DNA of 64,000 nucleotides from Marisa cornuarietis (lineage: Eukaryota > Mollusca > Gastropoda > Architaenioglossa > Ampullariidae), in contig SMMW01000003.1 of the NCBI GenBank assembly GCA_004794655.1, positions 16,437,001 to 16,501,000 on the forward strand. Reading direction: 5' to 3'. Positions within the stretch are counted from its first letter, which is position 1, and each line of letters opens with the position of its first letter. Shown here piece after piece: positions 12,106 to 22,276 of the stretch. Both the position numbers and the translations under genes were made by a program. Below the pieces are notes generated by a model, which saw only the letters and a program-made list of their open reading frames with translations, was not told the origin of the DNA and searched no databases.

Positions 12106-14131
12106 AACGACCTCAGTTACGGTCACACGTCGTTATTTCCTTGTAGCCATCTTCACTAACTCTTCCACTCACTTCAATTCTTCCTCCCCATACCCCACAA
12201 AACACCCCCCCCTTCTTCCACCTTGGCTGACTTGGTAGCAGTGGTATGCTTACTAATGCATGACACTCATTTTAAAATTGCATCAACACTGCACAGGTTT
12301 TCAGATTTTGAACCTCTGCAAACCGGAAAGAGACCCCAACTGAGCACTTTACAAAGATGTCGAGAATTCGGTGACCTAAATAAGATTTTACGACTTTCAA
12401 CACAAGGGTTAGTAGTTGTAACAACTGTTCTAAAGTGCTACAGCGCCGGAAACTACGTCACGCCTCCACAGATGCCTCTGATTGCGGATTAATGTGCGCA
12501 TGAGTCTTTTCCCCATCATCTTTCAAGATACGCTCAGAGCCCCCGACTGCCCGAGCTAAATGCACTAAATTCCACAAAAAACAAGGATTCAGCTTTGGCC
12601 TCCAACAAATCTTAACGAGGGCGGATCCTTGTCTGACGAGTATGTTTGTCCACAAAGTGGTGTTCTTGCAGGATGCTGTGAGATAAGCGCAGGGTAACTT
12701 AAGATTATTCTGGAATGAGTGCGCCATTTATACTGATGTCAGGTCTACTTGCCGACATCTTTACTTTTGGTGTGTGAATGACAATGCAGTGGTGTACGAA
12801 GATGCTCGACATTTTTTTTTTTTTGGTGGTGGTAAGGGGGACTTCTTGCTGATAGTGAACGACATTCACATTCTTGTTCCCTCAGTACTTTTTTAAATTT
12901 TGTTTTGTTTAGCCACTATGGTTTCTACGCGACTGCAATGGGGCTTGGTGGCGGTGTGCTAGGAGAAAATTCATTTCAACTTTATTCATCCGATAGGGCA
13001 ATTACAGCGCTCGCTAACAAGGGGAGAGATGAATGAAAATAGAGGAAAATGCAAACACAGTCTATAGACGTTAATAGATAAACCATATTAAGGGAAGTCG
13101 ACGAATACAGATCGAACTGGTAGATTTTATTATTTCTGTATTGATGAATTATTTATTTTTGCTTTTAAAGTTTGAAAATTTGTTATTTTTGTTATAAAGG
13201 TTCATGCAGGCGCGAGAAAAGGGGGATCGCAACGGTATTTTAAAGTTTGAGAATATTTAATACATGTAGGGGCACTTGCATGAATGTTTATGTCAGCGTG
13301 GATTAATTAAGCCGATTCTATCAAACACTCCACATCTTATTTTAAAGAAAGGAATCACGGAGATTCTGGAAGGATTTTCTAAGCCCAAAAAATGTGGACG
13401 AAAGTTTGATTACAATTTTAGCACAAATTTGGTGAAAGTTTTATATAATGGTCATCTAAACACTCTCCCAACTTTGCTCAAACGTCAGTCTACATTTTTG
13501 TTCGGTTAAGAACAATCTTTAAGCAGACGACAATGTGTCGGAATTAAAAAAAAGTGAACGTGAATCTCATTATTTTAAACATAGCATCTGGTCATTTGGA
13601 CCAGTCAATCTACAAAATCCGAAAGCACTTTATCTGGGATGTAAACTTGTTCGTCTCTAGACGTTTCTGAACATGAGTGAGCTCTTGCTCCTCTAACACG
13701 CGAGCGAATGAGATTTGTCTGCAAAGAAGGACTGAGTACTGTTGTACTGATTGTACTGCTGTACACACCGGGGACACCGGCGAAGGGGGAACCATGACTC
13801 TTGACAAAATCCTTTCCTTTGTCGGTTTTGCACGCTCGATCAACTACACCCAGCAAAGACACTTAAAAGTAGTCAAAAATATGTAGCTGCCCTTTTATTT
13901 CAGAAAGAAGAGAGGGGGTGGTTTGTAAGTCGAAATCATTTAATATAAACATTTAAGCCGTATGATCCTAATTAAGGCCATTCTGCGTTCTTAAGCTTGT
14001 CAGGCCTCTTTTAATTACTCAGTTTGGTATATCTGAATCACAAAAAGTATTTTGTGGATCACAAAGTTTGGTCATTCTAGTTGAGTCTGCACATCGTTAG
14101 ACGATGCCTGGATACACAGATGTAACAAGTG

Positions 14132-14135
<4 letters not shown>
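12106..14135. other. Non-coding stretch
   Basis: Contains AT-rich sequence and an imperfect TAATTAAGGCC / GGCCT..TTAATTA inverted pair near 13968-14017. An open frame of 77 codons on the plus strand at 13276-13509 has no motif that can be recognised. No gene is called. Confidence 0.45.
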
Positions 14136-14190
<55 letters not shown>

Positions 14191-14197
14191 TGTGTGT
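14136..14197. repeat. (TG)n microsatellite with one interruption
   Basis: About 31 TG units, with a single GA interruption at 14188-14190. Confidence 0.95.
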
Positions 14198-14285
14198 CAG
14201 CACTGACTAGTAGGAGACTCTAACCGAGATTGGGTGGCCTTGCCGTGAGGGCGCACTGTCGCCAGTCAACCAAGCAGGAAGCAGA
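14198..14285. repeat. Short dispersed repeat B, copy 2
   Basis: Shares the TAACCGAGA.TGGGTG core with 7495-7590 and lies directly after a TG microsatellite. The following GTGAGGGCGCACTGTCGCC could be an ancient SINE body, but no clear A and B box pair is visible. Confidence 0.35.
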
Positions 14286-14780
14286 CAGCAGGAAAGCGGA
14301 TCTTAGTAATCTTGAGCGGGTTGCGTTCAGACCCCCTATTTACCCTCATCCCTTTCCCCTCATCATCCACCCCTCACTCACTCCACCTCCAGCTTGAAGT
14401 CTCTCTTTCCTCATTTCCTATCCGCCTTACCATTGTCCGTTAGCAAACGTTGTTCACTTGTCCTTAACTCACGTTTTCGGGTACTGTTCGCCCAACCCAT
14501 CTGTTTTCCTCGTCCCACCTCAAACCCTCAAGTGCGAGTGCACACGTGCGTTGCAGCGCAAGAGCTTGCAATTATTTCCCAGAAAGAGCATTGGGTCTTT
14601 TATTGTTTATTCTCTAAAGTGTTCATTATTGAACTGCGACCGGTGTCACCACTGGGTGGTAGGGAGGAGGGGCGGCTGAGAGGAAGGGGGTTGATAATGC
14701 ACTGCTCGTGCGGAGGAGGGGGGGAACTGATGTCCGATTGATTGACAGGCAAAGTAAAGCCCGAGTCGTTCCCATGGCGG

Positions 14781-14781
<1 letters not shown>

Positions 14782-14845
<64 letters not shown>
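14782..14845. repeat. (ATC)n trinucleotide microsatellite
   Basis: About 21 ATC units without interruption. It would read as poly-His on one strand and poly-Met on the other. The surrounding frames lack any motif, so it is not treated as coding. Confidence 0.95.
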
Positions 14846-14905
14846 GTCAGAGGATATTAAAAAGAGGATGCAGTTCATACGTACCCACACTCGCTGTAAA
14901 CGTAA

Positions 14906-15075
14906 CACCAGCCCTCACACACTACAAGTGTAACAACAGCCTCACACTGCAGATGCAACCTCTGCCTCACACCGCACGTGTAACCCCAGCCCACACGCTG
15001 ATAGCCTCAGTCCACACAATGCATTTCATTGCCTCAGCCCACACACTGCACCTGATAGCCTCGGTGCACTCTGCT
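14906..15075. repeat. Degenerate minisatellite of CACAC-CTG-GCCTCA units
   Basis: Repeated blocks of the type CAGCC(T/C)CACAC.CTGCA recur five to six times at about 25-32 bp with irregular spacing. The units have drifted and contain small indels, unlike the exact array at 22085-22276. Confidence 0.55.
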
Positions 15076-18000
15076 GATCTCAAGCTAATTGGTAGTTAAT
15101 GTCATCGGCTGAGCCGAGCGTCCGGCAATGACACTGACGATAACATCGGAGAACTTGTATCAAAGGAACAACTGCCTGCTTTACGACAGGTACCCAATAT
15201 GAACAAATGGCCCAGTGACACTTTTAATGTCAATCTAATATATAACTACTCAATCCGAATGTGAAATCCATAAGAAACGTTTAAAAACCAAAATAGAAAA
15301 TTCTCACATACGTTTCTGACATGGGCAAGATATACATTTCCAGAACACACGCAGACACAAGGCCGAAGTTGAAAACAGGATTTACATTCGATCTGTTTTC
15401 GGATTCTGTACCCACGCGGCAGACGGTCAAGTTTCATGGAATAAAGAAACGGGTTTAGTTGACAAGCAGCCTGCTTCGAGGTAGCAGTTGTTAGCCCTTG
15501 TAGATTACAGCTAAACATTTCGCTACTCAGATATATAATATATTAATTTAGTATAATATAACTTGTATGTGTTAGTGTGTGTGTGTGTGTGTGTGTGGGG
15601 GGTGCCTAACTAACTAAACGTTCTGTATAGTTGGTTTCCTGTAACAAACTGTAATGCTAACTTATTGTCTGGCCGTACAATGGCTGCTTGCAGTAAAAAT
15701 CTTGCGGCCACGTGCCTTAAAAGAACCATGCATGTTATCTAGCTGGCGGGATCTAAACTAATATCGTAGCAGAACTAAGTTGGTTCCTGTCTGGTTGGTT
15801 TACACGTGTCCTTATCAGAGTACGGTTATCGTCTGTCTGCGAGAAAGAAGTCAGCAGACCGGGTAAGTCAAAGCCAAGGTCAACGGTTGTAACATGCGAC
15901 TTCATAACTGGGTCAGTGCACGTTGAAAGTCTCGCTTGGAAGATCGAAATCTTCTGGTCTTGTCTGCATTTCTGCTGGTTTTATTCTGCGAAAAGAAAAG
16001 ACTTATTTATTTATTTTAGTACAATACAGCCCACCCTGGACGAGTGAAAGGAGTGATTGATGAAAGACATCAGAGCGCGCTCACCACATAACCCCTCCGC
16101 CACGTCTCCCTCCTGTCCCCCCCCCCCACATAAAGATTTGCTGCAGGTGTTTAAAGGAAGAACTCTGTAATGGTTAATCTCTTCCTTGGTTCCCTCGGCA
16201 GGAAGTCTGACCTATAGAACAATGATGTCCTCGCAGCTCAGATGTGCAGCCACAAGGCGTCCTGTCTGTTTGTTCTTCTCTCAGCTCGGCTCACAGCGCT
16301 TGTACCGGGTATCAAACAGCAAAACCTTCATCCACGCATCACTGCTATACAGATATTTTAGCGAGGCTTGAGATACCGTGTTAGATGTAGTATCATCTAA
16401 CTCATGCAGATACAGTATTGAAAGAGTCGTAGTATAAATTTCAGCGTCTAAAACTTAAAAAGGGGCTCCAGTTACTTGTCCTCCGGGTGAGTTATTGAAA
16501 ACACCAGCCAAAAAGCCCTTACTGCTGCGAAACTGACACCTGTAACAAGCACCACCAAGCTCCTCTGCGCGTGCCCTAGACAACCTACTTGAAATTGAGT
16601 CGTCAGGGTCTCGTTTATATACCTGTCTGACCTCTCTCCTCCTGGTCCTGTTCTCTCCTCCCCACCACCTCAGGAGTCTCACTGCTGTCACAACGACCAC
16701 CGCCACCCTTCCCACCTCCCGACACTCTCACACAGGTACTTATTCCTTTCTTATTTGCATGCTCAAAACACCGCCGGCACGCCTATATCAACTTCCCACA
16801 CCCCGTCTCTCTCTCTCCCCTCTCATTTCTCCTCTACCCTTTTCTCTCCCTCCTCCATTATTTTGACCAGTATTTTATTCGTAACACAAACATTTCCCTT
16901 GAAGCAGCCTCTCCACCTACCCCGATACAGGACTGGGGAGTAAATAATAATAGCAGCGCACCCTTATTAAATAAAAGTGCGCCAACTCCATGGAAGAAGC
17001 AGCAAAAGACGGGCCCAGTACGGCAAGGCAAAGTGGTCGACCTATAGATAACTGTCTGGTCTGCTCGCCCGGTCTCTCACTGTTTAGGTCAGAGCACGCT
17101 GACCCACCGCGAGACAGGCCGGGGGCACACGCTGCTAACCTGGCCTGAGCGCGCGACGCGTGGCTACAGCACGGCGCCTGCGCTATACTGCTGCACAGGT
17201 TTAAACTCGGTAACACTCAATGACAGCTGTATCCCCGTAGTTTCAGTATTTGATTACTATTTGAGCGGAAGGTCTTTCTTTCTTTCTTCTTTTCTCTCTC
17301 TCTCGCTCGCTCGCTCGTTGTATGCGCATGTGTAAAGACGTGCGTAGGTCGTTGGAGGTCTTTAAAAACATGGAGCCCTCACCCCACCCCCCCCCCATCC
17401 CCAGCCATAATTTGCTGCGTGGTTTGCTGGCGTCGGGTGGTGTGCTGTCCTCGTGTGCACTGCCGTTCATCTTTCTGGTGCAGCTGTGACATAATTCATG
17501 TGTTAACACCCCAAGTTAATTTAGCCTAGTCCATCATCTGTCACCTCAGCAGCAAGGCACATGGGAGGTTGTAGGAAGAACATATCGTTGATAACATGCA
17601 TATTGCTGAAAGTTCTGCCACATAGCGGTGATCTCGCAGTATGGGGCAGTGAGTGATAGAGAGAGAGAGAGGAATCCGGGCTTTTCTAGGAGAAACCCTT
17701 TCTCCCGTACCAACCCCTGTGCATAAGTTTTGATTTGAAAAATATCTTTTCCACGAGATTAGAGCTGAATGTCACTTCAAATGATCCATCCATGCAATGG
17801 TGACAAGCCAGCATTGTACAATTATGTTACTTCCTTTATAAGGTTGTTATCCGGGACTTTCCTACACTCACCGGCACTAGGGATACGAAATGTTACTTTT
17901 CCTTCTGTCTGCATCAGCTTTCCTCTTAGGAACAAAGTTTAAAACGAGGCAGACATCTATATAGATGATATTTAGGACAAGAGAAACACGATAAGGCTCA

Positions 18001-18471
18001 TTTATAAAAGTTTTCCCCAGCTACCTCTGCTTCGGCGCCTTATCACGAAAACATGGCTGCTTGAATTTCGACATTGCAGGGGAAGTTATACACGGGTGAG
18101 GTGCACCGTATACGTAAGGTGGTGAGAAAATGTCTCTAAGCCTAGTGCTTGGCTCGTTTGAGACTTTTTTGTGCTGTGGGCCTGTCATTTTCAAACTATG
18201 GAATGAGTATTAATAAGTGCCACAACGTGGTAGACTATAATCAGACGAATGTTTTATGTTTCCGGTCACCGAAAATCTTTATCTCTTACTCTCCTCTCTC
18301 ATAACAGAGAAAGAGACAAAAGCTTATTACACTGTAGAACACGATAACTAAACTGTCTACAAGACAATGTGCAGATCTCCAGGCCCAGGCTGTTGTAGTC
18401 TGTGCGGGGAATAAACGATAGTCCCATGGCTGTCGTTGGGGGAAGGGGCGAGACGTTCACTATCCCCAATT
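15076..18471. other. Long non-coding stretch with CpG patch and pyrimidine tract
   Basis: Holds a TG run at about 15574-15597, a poly-C tract near 16119, a CT-rich tract at 16800-16860, a CpG-rich patch at 16990-17180 and a CTTT/CTCG tract at about 17275-17320. The 99-codon minus-strand frame at 16917-17216 lies within the CpG patch and has no recognisable domain. No gene is called. Confidence 0.45.
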
Positions 18472-18560
18472 TTCTTGGGACTAGCTTTTGTGAGGGCGGT
18501 GCCTATCTCCTCTTCCTTCCTGCTTTACCTTCCACAACCCTCTATGAAGTCAGGCTGTCC
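18472..18560 (-). mobile_element. Tail fragment of the Ser-like SINE family
   Basis: GTGAGGGCGGTGCC, TTTTACCTT, CAACCCTC.ATG.AGTCAGG and the bases between align with 25990-26095, the distal part of the SINE at 25980-26205, in the same orientation. The tRNA-like head is absent, so this is a 5'-truncated or eroded copy. Confidence 0.6.
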
Positions 18561-18879
18561 GATTCTCTCATCATCATCTAGCCAATGTTTCCTCTGCTTG
18601 CCATGGCGGCGACAACTTTTCACGAACACCCACGCAGGACTGTCTTCGGCAATGTGTCGTGTGGAGAAACATGCCCGAGCCACGTCAGCTTCCGCCATTT
18701 GGTGGTAGCGAGAAAAAAATTCCTAGATACCCTCCGAGGAGGCGACTGTGCAACCATTAAATTCATTTGTCTTCTGTTCTCTGTGAAGGCCCGAAGGTGT
18801 CTCCTGAAACACTTTGTTTGGAAATCTGGATCCGTCATTGCGACTCGGTGAGCAAGGTTCACTTTTTACAACTCTCTCG

Positions 18880-20215
18880 TACGAATGGGGACAACTATAG
18901 GGACTTCTCAAGCTTAAATTTAATGCGAAATCTGATATTTCTCCCATATCTTGTTAAACCTTGCTATCGCTGTTGTTGCTGCTGCGATCTTGAGACCAAT
19001 GTCCGCCGCACAGCTACTATCATCAGAGATGGTCGTGGTTAGGTGTTTAAAGCTCTGTACTTCCTTCAGCTGAGCTCTGTTCATGCGGGTCTCCACTCTC
19101 CCATGTCCGGTGGTGTTCACCATGACTTTGCTCATGTCTGGGATGATTTCCATCGCACTGGCGGCGAGCTTGTCTGTCAGCTCTTGTTACTCGGTGTTGC
19201 TTACCGCCATCAGAAAAACGTCGTATGCAAAGCTTATGCTAGAGACGCTCCTCCCTCCGATAGACACAGAGGTGTGGTGGTCCTGAAATGATGTGTTCTA
19301 GGTAGATGTTAAGCAGTACTGAGGATAGAGATCAACCCGGGCGAACGTTAGCTCTCGTGGGAATGAGCTTGACCCACAGGGTTATTCAGAAGCACCATGC
19401 TCGTGGAGCCATTGTATGAAGCTTTGATGGCTCCAACGGGGCCTGCCTTAACTTAAACTTCTGTAACACGTGTCACAGCCCCTCCAGGGTAATGAGTGCC
19501 TTCACTTTCTCTTCCCCGTCATCTTGGAACAACTCCGCTGGGACGATCTCCACAACCGGGGGCTTTTCTCCCTTCAGCCTGCGAACAGCCCGTTCGACCT
19601 CGTCGCTGTAGGTCTTCCGTGTTTAAGTTCCTATGATGGTTACCTTGGAGGATGCTCGTCTGTTTCCAGTGGAGAGTTGTAGAGGTCGCTGCAGAACCCG
19701 GTCTATCGATCAAGTACAGCTTTATCTGAGAACAGGCGACCCTCGCTGTTTCTCGAAGACTGACGTTTTCTGCTACCACTCGGTGGGAGGGTCTGGATAA
19801 GTGGTAGGTCTCACTGTTAACTCCCCCTACCACTCCCTTCATCCATCTCACGACATCTATCCTCGTGCCAGATCCCGCTGGGTGCCTTCATCCCTTTCGC
19901 GGATGATCTTAGCTGAGTGGCATTGTGCTTCCTCTCAGTCTTCAGGGCCCACCTTTCTAAACCATGGCTGCTTCTCGCCCTAGAACCTTCTCCGCCGTGG
20001 ACAGGACTTCCTCTTTGATATGACCAGAGGGGCTGTCCACGTTGTACTCGGTCATGTTCAGGGCGGTGATTTCGGAAGTTAAGTCCCGTTAGGGTCTCGC
20101 AGCTTGTCGAGATAAAAGGGAACTCAAGGACTGGGTGTGCGGCTCTTCACCTTCAGCTTCAACCTTAGACTTGTTAAGACGAGATTATGGTGGCTTTTGA
20201 TATCTGCGTCTAGAT
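18880..20215 (-). pseudogene. Dead LINE: endonuclease end and reverse transcriptase fragments
   Basis: Minus-strand frames, read from high to low coordinates, give the order expected for an invertebrate non-LTR retrotransposon ORF2. First comes RRGADIKSDHNLV with FDLDKLRDPN, the end of the endonuclease and linker. Next is EEVERAVRRLKGEKAPG, the usual entry to the RT domain (about 19519-19580). Then IKASYNGSTSMVLL with a ...LLSPVLFN-like block, then SIGGRSVSSISFAYDV, and finally TISDDSSCAADIGLKIAAAT, the conserved post-catalytic segment (near 18950-19040). The catalytic FADD box reads FAYD at 19220-19231. Several frameshifts and stops are present, and the RT fingers between about 19436 and 19480 are deleted, so the copy cannot be active. 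The family resembles elements common in molluscs; the clade is not assigned. Confidence 0.8.
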
Positions 20216-20397
20216 ATGTCCTTGTCTGAGGCTTATAGTAGCATCTAGCAAAATGCACCCCTCCCTCCACATGTACACACATCGCATCTCACGTCTAGAA
20301 TTTTCTATCCATAATCGCCCTCCCCAATTTTTTTTATGACATTATTACATCAGCTGGTCACAGCTATCTAAACACGACATCCCCTATTTCTTCTTAG

Positions 20398-20493
20398 GCA
20401 ACACACGCTGTCGTGCAGGCTGCCGCACGTGTTACTGCAAGGATCGTGGCCACAGGCTTGATAATCAATGGTGCGCAGGCGACACGTGCGATG
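20398..20493 (+). CDS. Candidate cysteine-rich exon, 96 nt, phase 1-1
   Basis: An acceptor with a long pyrimidine tract (ccctatttcttcttag) ends at 20397, and a donor G|GTATGG follows 20493. The 31 complete codons read CRAGCRTCYCK, then an 11-residue spacer, then CAGDTC: six cysteines in the pattern C-x3-C-x2-C-x-C-x11-C-x4-C. Both ends would be phase 1, the usual arrangement of extracellular shuffled modules. A possible branch site (tctaaac) lies about 25-30 nt upstream. The family is not recognised; EGF-like and toxin-like folds share C-x-C spacing but neither fits fully. The frame stays open past the donor to a TAA at 20637 and also upstream, so a chance open frame is possible. No partner exon was found. 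Confidence 0.35.
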
Positions 20494-20771
20494 GTATGGC
20501 TGATAATACCATAAAAAAACGAGCGATAGGTTTGGATAAATCCAATTGCCAAGTCAATCATTTTATCTGGATACTGTTGTCGTTTCTTTCATCCTTCCGT
20601 GAATCTATCTGTACGCAAATGCTATCTTCCCCCCTATAAAGAACTACGTTAAAATACTAGGTTTTAAAAGTTACCAAAAGTTGTCTGAACAATGATAGTT
20701 TATACTTCAGACAGCTTACTACATGGCTTTGAGAGAACAATTCTCGCACTTAAAGGCCTACCCTTCTGAAC

Positions 20772-20814
20772 TTATGTCTTTATAAGACATAAATGTGTAT
20801 TTATAAGACCTAAA
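20772..20814. repeat. Palindrome with phased direct repeat
   Basis: TTATGTCTT-TAT-AAGACATAA is a perfect 9-bp inverted repeat at 20772-20792. Its right half, TTATAAGACATAAA from 20780, recurs as TTATAAGACCTAAA from 20801, exactly 21 bp or about two helical turns away. Confidence 0.7.
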
Positions 20815-22084
20815 CTCTCATTTATCGGGAGTAAACTCATTCATGAGGCAAGTTCGTCATGTGTAAATGTCAAAATGAAGGTTTTGATCAGCAATGTTAA
20901 CGGACACAGTGTGTTCTACATGTCCACAGAACTCAGAGCTATTCTACAAACTGGGGATTCGACTCGAGGTAGCTCCGACTCAGTCCCTCCTCGCCAGGCA
21001 GGAGCCCGGGAAACTGAAGGTCGGGGTCTACCCGAATGTGCGGGAGAAAAGTCGCGAAGAAATGCCACATCGCTCTATACAACAGCTTGACATTATCGTG
21101 CATAGTAGCATTTCGTAGGCGCTGCATAGGAAAGAACATGAAGGCTGGCAACATGCACTTTAAAAATATTCCACTTCCTCCTGCCTGTCGCGTTTTTTCT
21201 CTCCTTCTTTCTTTCTTTTTTTCTTTTTATTAATAAAGACTGACATAATCGTGTGTGTGCGCACAGAGTGAGAGAGAATGAGAATAAAGATAAAGAGAGA
21301 GAGACTTTTAAAGAAAGCATAAAAGACAGCGAGAAGGACGGAGTCAAGTGTTGCATGATGAAAGTGATGAATCTGATAAATGTAATGAAAGTGGCGGAGA
21401 AGAAAACACCACACAGTGGGGGGTGGGGGTGGTGGTGGATTGTCTGTGGCCGCCATACTGTTTACTTTTCAGGCAAGTACGTGGTGACTTCGTTGTGACA
21501 ATGGTGATCCTGGCTTTGGAGGTGATGAGGTTTTTTTTTTGTTCACGCGCTAAAAATAAATAAACTGGTCTTGAGCACTTGTGCACACCAGGCACGCTGG
21601 TCAATCGTGCGGCGATGACAGTGATAAAAACATGGCGGGCACGGCGACCTTCCTGACCCAGATATGGCTAAGAAGATGAACAGTGCGAGCTCATCGAGCA
21701 AAAAAAAAAAAAAGGTGGAAGCCGCTCTCCTCCACCCTACCTCAACTACCCACGGTGTATTACCACAAAGGTCTGTAAATTGCACTACTTTAACCAGAGG
21801 AACAGACAGGCTCGGGTCGAAAGTGTCACCCTGCTAATCTCATAAATTAGGTCCCTGAAGTAGTTAATGGGAACATTTGTAAACTAACAGGTGTTAGCCA
21901 CGCCTGAAGGAGAGGACGACCGTGCGAAGAGGTCAGCACCAGAGCTTGCGTGGAAACAATCCTGCAGTGTGTATGCAGTCGATGATGAGCTGTTGACAGG
22001 AAGCATGAAGGTCGCTTAAATCTGGCCAAGACCAGCGGCAAACCTTTCCCTTGGTTCTTTATCATTCAGCTGTGTTTCGATGTG
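20815..22084. other. Non-coding stretch
   Basis: Contains a CTTT/TTCT tract near 21195-21235, AG-rich sequence near 21270-21330 and an A run at 21700-21713. Several overlapping open frames of 70-98 codons around 21.1-21.6 kb are low complexity and carry no recognised motif. Confidence 0.45.
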
Positions 22085-22276
22085 GCAGAGCGTTATTAAA
22101 CGTAGTTCCGACGTGAGCATAGCGTAATTAAACGTAAATTCAACGCTAGCGGAACGTAATTCAACGTAAATTCGACGTTAGCAGAGCGTAGTTAAGCGTA
22201 AATGTAACGTCAGAGGCGTGTAATTAAGCATAAATTTGAGGCTACTAGAGCGTTATTAACCATTAATTCGACGTGA
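22085..22276. repeat. Indel-free 6 x 32-bp tandem array
   Basis: Six units start at 22085, 22117, 22149, 22181, 22213 and 22245, each exactly 32 bp although they differ from one another at many positions. The consensus begins GCAGAGCGTAATTAAACG and ends TAAATTCGACGTTA. Each unit has an AATTAA-type core and, 11 bp on, an AAATT tract; 32 bp is close to three helical turns. The first half recalls a homeodomain TAATTA site. Substitutions without any indel across six copies are unusual for a neutral minisatellite. Confidence 0.9.

Noticed and set aside
15728..15750. GTTATCTAGCTG, part of the miR-9/miR-79 seed arm
   Set aside because: The 5' seed bases differ and no complementary hairpin arm is found within 60 bp.
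20398..20493. Conotoxin or other venom peptide exon
   Set aside because: The cysteine pattern does not match a toxin framework I can name and there is no signal-peptide exon nearby; called only as an unassigned cysteine-rich candidate.
22085..22276. Superficial likeness of the 32-bp array to a CRISPR array
   Set aside because: Units are contiguous with no spacers, diverge from each other, and the genome is eukaryotic.
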